Source of the DNA: Tepidiphilus sp.
GTDB lineage: Bacteria > Pseudomonadota > Gammaproteobacteria > Burkholderiales > Rhodocyclaceae
Direction of reading: 5' to 3'
DNA length: 5,062 nucleotides
Assembly: GCA_028684345.1 (NCBI GenBank)
Contig: JAQUGB010000133.1
Location: 1 to 5,062 of the forward strand
How positions within the stretch are numbered: the stretch's first letter is position 1; the number at the start of each line of letters is the position of its first letter. Below are positions 1-5,062 of this stretch, one piece after another. The translations under genes were made by a program, and so were the position numbers. Below the pieces are notes generated by a model. It did no database searches, was not told where the DNA came from, and saw nothing but the letters and a program-made list of their open reading frames with translations.

Positions 1-2078
1 AGGGGATCTACAAGGAACTGGCCGCCTGGGCGGCACGACGCGGCGTGGCGACGCTGCTCGTCGACGGCGAGGAGGTTCCCACCAACCCCTGGCCCAAGCT
101 CGACCGCTACCGCGAGCACGACATCGACCTGCCGATCGCCCGGCTCGAATCCGCCGATGCGCACGCCTTGCAGGGGGCCGTGCAGCAGGCGCTGGAAGTG
201 GGCGAAGGCGTAAAGGTGCGCGACGGCCTCGGCTGCTGGCACCTCTTTGCCGGCGCCTACGTCTGCCCCTCCTGCGGCAAGGGCGCTCCGCCGCTCGATC
301 CGCGTCTCTTCTCGCAGCATTCGCCCCTCGGCTGGTGTCCGGCTTGCCTCGGCACCGGCCGGAAACTGCTGGGCGAAGGCGCGGCGCTGCGCGACGGCCG
401 GCCGCAGGCGCTCGAAGCGGAACGCGAGGTCGAGGGCCGCCTCGTCACCGCCCAGACCTGCCCCGAATGCGGCGGCAGCCGGCTCAATGCGGATGCGCGC
501 GCCGTGCGGCTGCAAGGGATGACGCTGCCGCAGCTCGCGCGCCTGCCGCTCGCGCGCCTGGCGCCGTGGCTCGACGAAGCCGCCGCGCACTGGGACGAGC
601 GCAGCCGGCGCATCGCCGCCGAAGTGCTGCCGCAGATCGCGCAGCGCCTCGCCTTTCTCTGCGAGGCGGGGCTCGGTTATCTCACGCTGGAGCGCGCCGC
701 GCCCACCCTCTCCGGCGGCGAAGCGCAGCGCATCCGGCTCGCCGCCCAGCTCGGCTCGACCCTGCGCGGCGTGTGCTACGTGCTCGACGAACCCACCATC
801 GGCCTGCACCCGCGCGACGACGAAACCCTCATCGCCCTGCTGCGCCGGCTGCAGCGGCGTGGCAACACGGTGCTGGTGGTCGAGCACGACGAGGCGATGA
901 TTCGCAGCGCCGACGAGCTGATCGACCTTGGCCCCGGCGCGGGCGAGCACGGCGGCGAGGTGGTGGCGCAAGGGCCGCTGCCGGTCATTCTCGCCTCGCC
1001 GCGCTCGCTCACCGGCAAGATGCTGCGCTGCCCCATCGCGCACCGGCTCGCGCCGCCGCGGCCCGTCGCCGACGACGCGGCGAGCCTGTGGGTGCGCGGC
1101 GCACGGCACCATAACCTGCAGGGCATCGACGTGCGCCTGCCGCTCGCGCGCCTCACGGTGGTCACCGGCGTGTCCGGCTCGGGCAAATCCACCCTGGTGC
1201 GCGAGGTGCTCGCCCAGAGCCTGCGCCAGGGCCGGCCCGTCGGCTGCGAGCGCCTCGAAGGCGGGGAGGCCCTCACGCGGCTGCTCGAAGTCGACCAGAC
1301 GCCCATCGGCAAGACCCCTCGCTCCTGCCCGGCCACCTACCTCAAGGTGTTCGACCCCATCCGCCGCCTCTTCGCCGAGACCCAGGAAGCGCGCACCCGC
1401 GGCTGGGCCCCGGCCTGGTTCTCCTTCAATACGGGCGAGGGCCGCTGCCCCGCGTGCGAGGGGCAGGGCATGATCACGGTGGAGATGGCCTTTCTGCCCG
1501 AGGTGCGCGAACCGTGCGAAGCCTGCGGCGGCAGCCGCTACCGCACCGAGACCCTGCAGGTGCGCTGGCGCGGTGCCTCCATCGCCGAGGTACTGGCGAT
1601 GACGGTAGCGCAGGCGGCGGACTTCTTCTCCGCCCACCCGGCGATTGCACGTCCGCTGCGCTGGATGGAAGAAGTGGGCCTGGGCTACCTGCGCCTGGGG
1701 CAGCCCAGTCCGACGCTCTCCGGCGGCGAAGCGCAACGGCTCAAGCTCGTGGCCGAGCTCTCGCGTCCGGCGCATACGCCTACCCTCTACCTGCTCGACG
1801 AACCCACCGTCGGCCTGCATCTAGCCGACATCGAGAAGCTGCTGCACGTGTTGCACCGCCTGGTGGAGAACGGCCACACGGTGGTGGTCATCGAACACGA
1901 CCCGGACGTGTGGCTCGAAGCCGATTGGATCATCGACCTCGGCCCCGGTGGCGGGGATGAAGGCGGTCGCCTGGTCCACCAGGGAACCGTGGAATCCCTG
2001 CGACGGCGGGCAAGCGGGGCGACGAGCGAAGCGCTCGAGCGCGTGCTCGCCCGTCGCAAAGATGCTTTACTGAAGTGA
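1..2078 (+). CDS. uvrA: UvrA-family excinuclease ABC subunit A, 5'-truncated by window edge
   Basis: UvrA is the damage-recognising ATPase of UvrABC nucleotide excision repair; it works as a dimer and loads UvrB at lesions. The frame is open from base 3, so the start lies off the left edge. The GTG at 45 is internal, because recognisable UvrB-binding-domain sequence precedes and spans it. Numbering from that GTG: second half of the UvrB-binding domain (1-70), zinc module C74/C77/C98/C101, CPEC at 139-142, first signature LSGGEAQR (222-229), Walker B with D248/E249, switch H281, second Walker A GVSGSGKST (375-383), DQTPIGKTPRS (417-427), zinc module C468/C471/C491/C494, second signature (558-565), Walker B with D585/E586, H618. 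The first Walker A is off the edge. Oddities: only ~37 residues separate the first zinc module from CPEC, where typical UvrA has a ~100-residue insertion domain, and the C-terminal tail is atypical. It may therefore be a UvrA paralogue, possibly the long fused type, rather than housekeeping UvrA. Family membership is certain; subclass is not. Confidence 0.96.
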   Translation, partial: GIYKELAAWAARRGVATLLVDGEEVPTNPWPKLDRYREHDIDLPIARLESADAHALQGAVQQALEVGEGVKVRDGLGCWHLFAGAYVCPSCGKGAPPLDPRLFSQHSPLGWCPACLGTGRKLLGEGAALRDGRPQALEAEREVEGRLVTAQTCPECGGSRLNADARAVRLQGMTLPQLARLPLARLAPWLDEAAAHWDERSRRIAAEVLPQIAQRLAFLCEAGLGYLTLERAAPTLSGGEAQRIRLAAQLGSTLRGVCYVLDEPTIGLHPRDDETLIALLRRLQRRGNTVLVVEHDEAMIRSADELIDLGPGAGEHGGEVVAQGPLPVILASPRSLTGKMLRCPIAHRLAPPRPVADDAASLWVRGARHHNLQGIDVRLPLARLTVVTGVSGSGKSTLVREVLAQSLRQGRPVGCERLEGGEALTRLLEVDQTPIGKTPRSCPATYLKVFDPIRRLFAETQEARTRGWAPAWFSFNTGEGRCPACEGQGMITVEMAFLPEVREPCEACGGSRYRTETLQVRWRGASIAEVLAMTVAQAADFFSAHPAIARPLRWMEEVGLGYLRLGQPSPTLSGGEAQRLKLVAELSRPAHTPTLYLLDEPTVGLHLADIEKLLHVLHRLVENGHTVVVIEHDPDVWLEADWIIDLGPGGGDEGGRLVHQGTVESLRRRASGATSEALERVLARRKDALLK

Positions 2079-2099
2079 GCGAGCGTATTCTTTTCAAGT

Positions 2100-2105
2100 A
2101 AGGAG
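2100..2105 (+). promoter_or_regulatory. Ribosome-binding site of the cytochrome b gene
   Basis: AAGGAG lies 6 bases before the ATG at 2112, a strong Shine-Dalgarno match that fixes the start. The surrounding AGGAGAAGAC is repeated exactly before the cytochrome c' gene on the other strand. Confidence 0.8.
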
Positions 2106-2111
2106 AAGACG

Positions 2112-2828
2112 ATGGCACATGAAAACCGCGATATCCCCGTCTGGGATCCGGCGTTGCGGCTCTTTCACTGGTCGCTGGTCGCCTGCGTGGTCGGGGCGGT
2201 CGTCTCGGTCGAGATCGGCGGCAGCGCCATGCGCTGGCACGAGACGTTCGGCCTGGCCGTGCTGGGGCTCATCGTCTGGCGGCTGCAGTGGGGCTTCGTC
2301 GGCCCGCAGACGGCGCGCTTTTGCACCTTCGTGCGCGGCCCCCGCGAGATACTCACCTACCTGCGCGGACAATGGCACGGCCTCGGTCACAATCCGCTGG
2401 GGGCGCTCTCGGTGCTGGCGTTGCTGGGGCTCTTCGGCCTGCAGGCGGTCTTGGGGCTCTTCACCTACGACGAGATCGCCTTTCGCGGGCCGCTCGCGCC
2501 CCTCGTCGACAGCGATTGGCAGTTGCGCCTCACCGGCTGGCACCGCGCGCTCGAGCCGTTGCTGTGGCTGATCGTGCTGCTGCACGTGGGCGCCATCGTC
2601 TTCTATGGCGTAGTGAAGAAGGAAGATCTGGTACGGCCCATGATCACCGGCTATCGCCGGCCGCCGTCGGGCGTGCAAAACGTACCGCCGGTGGAATGGG
2701 GGAACAAGGCCTACGCGCTGCGCCTCGCGCTCACCATCGTGGTAGCGCTTGCCGTGGTATACGGGGCAAGCGGCGCATGGATCCCGGCGCCCGCGCCGGT
2801 GGCGCCGGTGCCGGGGATGGATTGGTAA
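2112..2828 (+). CDS. Cytochrome b561 / Ni-Fe-hydrogenase B-subunit-type membrane cytochrome b
   Basis: A 238-residue inner-membrane di-heme cytochrome b (bacterial cytochrome b561 family). Such proteins pass electrons between the quinone pool and a periplasmic or hydrogenase partner. The N-terminus carries the family motif VWDPALRLFHW (10-20). Hydrophobic segments lie at about 20-35, 45-62, 97-117, 145-166 and 200-219. Candidate heme-ligand histidines sit at the expected places: H19, H43 (in WHETFG), H144 and H158; H93 in GHNPLG is also conserved-looking. The start is supported by a strong AAGGAG site. It follows the uvrA stop by 33 bases with no clear terminator, so read-through is possible, but the functions are unrelated. 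The gene converges on a cytochrome c' gene 17 bases away, which makes that protein its likely redox partner (inference). No hydrogenase genes are present, so the hydrogenase role is not supported. The short Pro/Ala-rich C-terminal tail (225-234) is likely unstructured. Confidence 0.93.
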   Translation: MAHENRDIPVWDPALRLFHWSLVACVVGAVVSVEIGGSAMRWHETFGLAVLGLIVWRLQWGFVGPQTARFCTFVRGPREILTYLRGQWHGLGHNPLGALSVLALLGLFGLQAVLGLFTYDEIAFRGPLAPLVDSDWQLRLTGWHRALEPLLWLIVLLHVGAIVFYGVVKKEDLVRPMITGYRRPPSGVQNVPPVEWGNKAYALRLALTIVVALAVVYGASGAWIPAPAPVAPVPGMDW

Positions 2829-2849
2829 TCGCTGAGGGTGAGCGCTCAG
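2829..2849. terminator. Possible bidirectional hairpin between convergent cytochrome genes
   Basis: Between the two convergent stops, CTGAG (2832-2836) can pair with CTCAG (2845-2849) around an 8-base loop, and GAGCGCTC (2840-2847) is itself a perfect palindrome. No T-run follows on either strand, so intrinsic termination would be weak. Position between convergent genes is the main support. Confidence 0.3.
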
Positions 2850-3319
2850 TCCTTCATGCGGAATTTGTCGTGGCAGGCTTTACACGCCTTGCCCACTTCA
2901 CCGAACTGCTTGGCGATCTCGGCCTTGTCGCCCATGGCCGCGACTTCGGCCAGTTTGTTTGCCTGTTCGGTGAAATTGGTCGCTATCTGCCGCACTTCGT
3001 CGGGCTGTTCGAAGAATTCCTTCTTCAGCCGGCTCTTGTGATAACCGACGACGCCCACCGTGTCGGGGCTGTAGAGCGCACCCATGCCGGAATTGGCCGT
3101 GGCGGCGATGGCGTTGGCGGCGGCCGCCACCTGGGCTTGGTCGAAGGGGACGCTGCCGTCGACGACCTGGGCCTTGATCTTGTCCATGTTCCAGGCCATG
3201 AAGGAGTAGCCGGCTTGGCGGTACTTCACTTTTTCTTCTGGCTTGAGGGCCTGGGCGGCCGCGGCGCCGGCAAGCCCCATCGCGGTGGCGAAGAGCAGGA
3301 TTTTGTGCAGTTTCTTCAT
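2846..3319 (-). CDS. Cytochrome c' (periplasmic, class II c-type cytochrome)
   Basis: A 157-residue precursor of a four-helix-bundle cytochrome c', a high-spin periplasmic heme protein known to bind NO and CO and linked to NO tolerance. A signal peptide covers about residues 1-22 to 1-24 (KK near the start, hydrophobic stretch, then an Ala-rich end with cleavage options AAA|QA or AQA|LKPE). The heme motif CKACH (146-150) lies near the C-terminus, as in all class II cytochromes, followed by F153/R154, the usual proximal Arg position. The mature N-terminus aligns with classical cytochrome c' (KPE..VKYRQ), and its distal heme position is Tyr38 (mature ~16). The length is typical and the gene looks intact. 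AGGAG (3327-3331) lies 7 bases upstream of the ATG, and a sigma-70-like promoter lies just above it. It converges on the cytochrome b gene, a likely membrane electron partner. From memory, it closely resembles the Hydrogenophilus cytochrome c'. Confidence 0.97.
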   Translation of the reverse strand: MKKLHKILLFATAMGLAGAAAAQALKPEEKVKYRQAGYSFMAWNMDKIKAQVVDGSVPFDQAQVAAAANAIAATANSGMGALYSPDTVGVVGYHKSRLKKEFFEQPDEVRQIATNFTEQANKLAEVAAMGDKAEIAKQFGEVGKACKACHDKFRMKD

Positions 3320-3326
3320 GGGTCTT

Positions 3327-3331
3327 CTCCT
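3327..3331 (-). promoter_or_regulatory. Ribosome-binding site of cytochrome c' gene
   Basis: AGGAG on the minus strand, 7 bases before the ATG at 3319. The ten bases AGGAGAAGAC (3331-3322) match the leader of the cytochrome b gene exactly. Confidence 0.75.
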
Positions 3332-3351
3332 GTGTAGAGGGATGCCGCTTT

Positions 3352-3380
3352 AGTATAGACAATGTCCATGGAAATGGCGA
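3352..3380 (-). promoter_or_regulatory. Candidate sigma-70 promoter of cytochrome c' gene
   Basis: Read on the minus strand, a -10 box TATACT (3357-3352, 5 of 6 to consensus) lies 17 bases from TCGCCA (3380-3375, 4 of 6 to the -35 consensus). This predicts transcription starting near 3345 and a leader of about 26 bases, which fits the ATG at 3319. The -10 box is good and the -35 weak. It sits in the 84-base gap after the MCP gene, where a promoter for an independently expressed cytochrome is expected. Confidence 0.5.
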
Positions 3381-3402
3381 GGGGAAGATGCTCTGCTTCG
3401 CC
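3376..3402 (-). terminator. Possible imperfect terminator hairpin after the MCP gene
   Basis: On the minus strand just past the MCP stop, GGCGA (3402-3398) pairs with TCGCC (3380-3376), and an overlapping GAAG/CTTC pair (3399-3396 with 3387-3384) makes an inner stem with a bulge. Only a short T-stretch follows. It overlaps the candidate -35 of the cytochrome c' promoter. This is weak evidence. Confidence 0.2.
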
Positions 3403-3403
3403 G

Positions 3404-4873
3404 TCACCTCGTGTCGGCACCCTGGCGTTTCCCCTGTTCCCTGCGGCTGCCCAAGGGCGCCGGTATGGCGGCATCGGGGGCGGTGGCCTGGTCCGCATAT
3501 TTCTGCTTGACCATCTCGCCGATGAGGCGGATGACCTCCTGGCTCGCCTGTTCGGCCTCGCGCATGTGCTCAATGATGGTATCCAGGATCCTGGCATCGT
3601 GCAGCCAGTCTTTGCGCGCTTCTTCGATGGCGGCATGGACGCTGGCGTGGACGCGGCGGTGCGGTTCCTCCAGCGTCCGGTAGGCTGGCGTGTGGGTGAA
3701 ATGCGTCTTGCCATAGCCCTCGTAATACCATTTGCCCAGCCGGCATTGAGTGTGATCCGCTTGCACGGCCTGCGCTTCCTCGCCCTCGCCGCTGCGCTCG
3801 GCGGCCACGTAGCCGCGCTGCATGTAGATGATGTGATCGAGCTTCACCAGCGAGGCAAAGGCCAGGTCTTTGGCCTGCTCCAGCGCCGAGATCGTCGCTT
3901 CGGCCGATTGGGCGACCGCCTCGAAGCGGTGCTCGAATCCTTGGACCTGGTCGCTGACGGTCTTCGCTTCTTCGCTCATCGCACGGGTCTGCTGCACCAT
4001 CGTCGAGACGCGCTCCCGCAGTTGACCGATGACCCCGCCGATTTCGTCGGTGGCCACCCGCGTGCGTTCGGCGAGCTTGCGCACTTCGTCGGCCACTACG
4101 GCGAAGCCGCGCCCCAGCTCTCCAGCGCGTGCGGCTTCGATCGCGGCGTTCAAGGCGAGGAGATTCGTTTGCTCGGTGATCTCCGAGATGATCTGCACCG
4201 TGCTGCCGATCGATTGACTCGCGCCTTCGAGAGAGCTGGCGGTATCGGCCATGGCCGCCATGTTGTGATCGATCGTGGTAAGGGCTTGCGCAAGCTGGCG
4301 TGCCGTCGTCAGGCTTTCCGCTGCGCCTTGCTGATTGCGCAGGGCGAGTTTTTCCACCTCGTCCATGCGTCCGCTTACTTCCATCAGGTCGGCTTGGTTT
4401 CCCGCGAGGTTGCGCAGGAGGTTGTCGACGTTGATCTGGTGCAGGGCGCTGTTGAGGCGGTTCTTGGCGGCGAAATCGGCCGCTTCCTGCATCTTCGACA
4501 GGGCATGGTTGATCGATTCCATCGATCGCTTCAGTTCGCTGGGCATGCCGTCGGTGAAGGCTTGACGGCGGAAATCCCCTTCGGAAGCCCGATGAAAACA
4601 GGTGTTGACGTCCTTGAAATAGGCTTCGATGAAATCCAGGAGATCGTTGAGTTCCCAGGCCACTTTGCCGATTTCTCCCAGCCCCTTCGTCCCCGTGATG
4701 CGGGCGCTGAGCCGCCCCTGCTTGGCCAGAGAGATCACCTCCACCATCTGCCCCAGGGCAAGCAGCGGCTTGGCCGTCCAGCGATACGCGAACCAGGCGA
4801 ATGCCACTGACAGTAGGGGGACGATCACGGGTTGTGCAACCTTTTTTCTGTAAATTTCCGTGGTGTTGGTCAT
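3404..4873 (-). CDS. Methyl-accepting chemotaxis protein with C-terminal CZB zinc-binding domain
   Basis: A 489-residue chemoreceptor that would signal through CheW/CheA to the flagellar motor. Domains in order: one membrane segment (~14-30); HAMP (~31-85); a second HAMP-like stretch (~88-128, SEGDF...MPSELKRSMESIN); methyl-accepting coiled coil (~150-330) with the highly conserved hairpin tip at 231-270 (EITEQTNLLALNAAIEAAR then GFAVVADEVRKLAER); CZB domain (~336-425) with likely zinc ligands H347, C377 (in CRLGKWY), H405 and H409; then a short helix and a polar tail. CZB domains bind zinc through three His and one Cys, and in other bacteria sense zinc or oxidants such as hypochlorous acid. 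There is no first membrane helix and no periplasmic sensor, and no CheR-docking pentapeptide at the C-terminus. The ATG at 4873 has no clear Shine-Dalgarno site; GTG at codon 16 is an alternative start. The frame has no other start before the upstream stop. It lies 10 bases after a small P-loop ORF and may be co-transcribed with it. Probably 5'-truncated; whether it works is unknown. Confidence 0.95.
   Translation of the reverse strand: MTNTTEIYRKKVAQPVIVPLLSVAFAWFAYRWTAKPLLALGQMVEVISLAKQGRLSARITGTKGLGEIGKVAWELNDLLDFIEAYFKDVNTCFHRASEGDFRRQAFTDGMPSELKRSMESINHALSKMQEAADFAAKNRLNSALHQINVDNLLRNLAGNQADLMEVSGRMDEVEKLALRNQQGAAESLTTARQLAQALTTIDHNMAAMADTASSLEGASQSIGSTVQIISEITEQTNLLALNAAIEAARAGELGRGFAVVADEVRKLAERTRVATDEIGGVIGQLRERVSTMVQQTRAMSEEAKTVSDQVQGFEHRFEAVAQSAEATISALEQAKDLAFASLVKLDHIIYMQRGYVAAERSGEGEEAQAVQADHTQCRLGKWYYEGYGKTHFTHTPAYRTLEEPHRRVHASVHAAIEEARKDWLHDARILDTIIEHMREAEQASQEVIRLIGEMVKQKYADQATAPDAAIPAPLGSRREQGKRQGADTR
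4830..4847 (+). terminator. Short hairpin plus T6 on the plus strand, inside MCP codons 9-15
   Basis: GGTTGTGCAACC (4830-4841) is an inverted repeat followed directly by six T (4842-4847), the layout of a small intrinsic terminator for plus-strand transcription. The stem is only 4-5 pairs and no plus-strand gene precedes it, so it may be chance or a relic. On the minus strand the same bases form an A6G run followed by the hairpin. Confidence 0.22.
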
Positions 4874-4883
4874 GACGCCGGGG

Positions 4884-5042
4884 TTACGGGTTGAGGTTGA
4901 GATAGACCTTGCCGGTCATCCACTCGTCGTCGAGTTCGGCCAGCAGCGCGCTCTTGCCGCATCCAGGGCGCCCAACAAGCAGGATCAGCTTGCTGTGCAG
5001 GGCCGCGATTTCGTCTACGAGACGGTCCAGTCGTGTGAGCAT
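4884..5042 (-). CDS. Short P-loop NTPase ORF resembling the N-terminus of BREX-3 BrxF, probably a truncated remnant
   Basis: A 52-residue ORF. Residues 1-18 form an amphipathic helix (LTRLDRLVDEIAALHSK), then a hydrophobic strand LILLV leads into a Walker A loop GRPGCGKS (24-31; K30, S31), a helix ALLAEL, and a second strand VYLNLN (46-51). The stop comes immediately after. This order, helix - strand - P-loop - helix - (V)NLN, matches from memory the start of BrxF, the small P-loop protein of BREX-3 phage-defence systems, where the sequence continues NLELS and the protein runs to ~150 residues. Walker B and everything after it are missing here. The ATG at 5042 is supported by AAGGG 7 bases upstream; the frame is also open to the right edge through a GTG at 5057. 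The bases that follow belong to the MCP gene 10 bases on, so the protein cannot be whole. The P-loop reading is solid; the BrxF identity is an inference, and another AAA/STAND-type ATPase is possible. Confidence 0.62.
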   Translation of the reverse strand: MLTRLDRLVDEIAALHSKLILLVGRPGCGKSALLAELDDEWMTGKVYLNLNP

Positions 5043-5049
5043 CCGGCAG

Positions 5050-5055
5050 CCCTTC
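5050..5055 (-). promoter_or_regulatory. Ribosome-binding site of the P-loop ORF
   Basis: GAAGGG on the minus strand, 7 bases before the ATG at 5042. It favours this start over the upstream in-frame GTG at 5057, which has no visible upstream sequence to judge. Confidence 0.4.
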
Positions 5056-5062
5056 ACCCATT

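Noticed and set aside
45..47. GTG at 45 as the uvrA start.
   Set aside because: The same frame is open to the left edge and codes for UvrA-like sequence before the GTG, and half of the UvrB-binding domain and the first Walker A would be missing.
335..1114. A 259-codon plus-strand frame inside uvrA, and other internal frames.
   Set aside because: Arg/Ala-rich shadow translation; the uvrA frame carries all conserved motifs.
708..1735. Twenty identical bases at 708-727 and 1716-1735, and another 17-base match around LDEPT at 781-797 and 1793-1809.
   Set aside because: They encode the two LSGGEAQR and LDEPT motifs of the duplicated ABC halves; no mobile or regulatory repeat is needed.
2063..2091. 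Possible promoter before the cytochrome b gene (TATTCT at 2086-2091, TGCTTT at 2063-2068).
   Set aside because: Both boxes are poor matches to consensus and the -35 lies inside the end of uvrA; too weak to list.
2288..3337. A 349-codon plus-strand frame running through the cytochrome b gene and opposite cytochrome c'.
   Set aside because: It overlaps two well-identified genes in other frames and is low-complexity Ala/Arg/Gly sequence in its first part.
3362..4810. A 482-codon open frame on the plus strand opposite the MCP gene.
   Set aside because: It is the antisense shadow of a GC-rich gene. The minus strand encodes unmistakable MCP and CZB motifs, while the plus product has no recognisable domain and is His/Gly/Arg-biased.
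4870..5061. A 63-codon minus-strand frame overlapping the MCP start by ATGA.
   Set aside because: The overlap looks like translational coupling, but the product is Arg/Pro/Gln-rich with no domain, while the frame next to it encodes a clear Walker A.

Overview
The window is GC-rich, densely coded bacterial DNA, most likely from a betaproteobacterium. The cytochrome c' resembles, from memory, those of Hydrogenophilus/Tepidiphilus-like organisms. This placement is inferred from protein style and base composition; there is no rRNA or other direct marker. No stretch over 300 bases lacks a gene.

Layout. (1) Bases 1-2078, plus strand: the C-terminal ~690 residues of a UvrA-family excinuclease subunit, cut by the left edge. 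It has two ABC signature/Walker B sets, one visible Walker A and two zinc modules, but an unusually short insertion domain. (2) Bases 2112-2828, plus strand: a membrane di-heme cytochrome b of the b561/Ni-Fe-hydrogenase B-subunit type. (3) Bases 2846-3319, minus strand: a periplasmic cytochrome c', convergent with the cytochrome b and only 17 bases from it. (4) Bases 3404-4873, minus strand: a methyl-accepting chemotaxis protein (MCP) with a C-terminal zinc-binding CZB domain. It has one N-terminal membrane segment and no periplasmic sensor. (5) Bases 4884-5042, minus strand: a small P-loop ORF that ends 10 bases before the MCP start. It looks like the first third of a BrxF-like (BREX-3 phage defence) ATPase cut short.

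How they fit together. The cytochrome b and cytochrome c' form a plausible membrane/periplasm redox pair: opposite strands, convergent, almost identical ribosome-binding leaders. The MCP would be a cytoplasmically sensing, membrane-anchored chemoreceptor. The MCP looks as if it lost its 5' part and the P-loop ORF its 3' part, and the two lie back to back. This suggests a deletion or recombination junction near 4800-4890, possibly the scar of a lost defence locus. That junction is the most unusual part of the window. I found no tRNA, rRNA, CRISPR array, insertion sequence or riboswitch.
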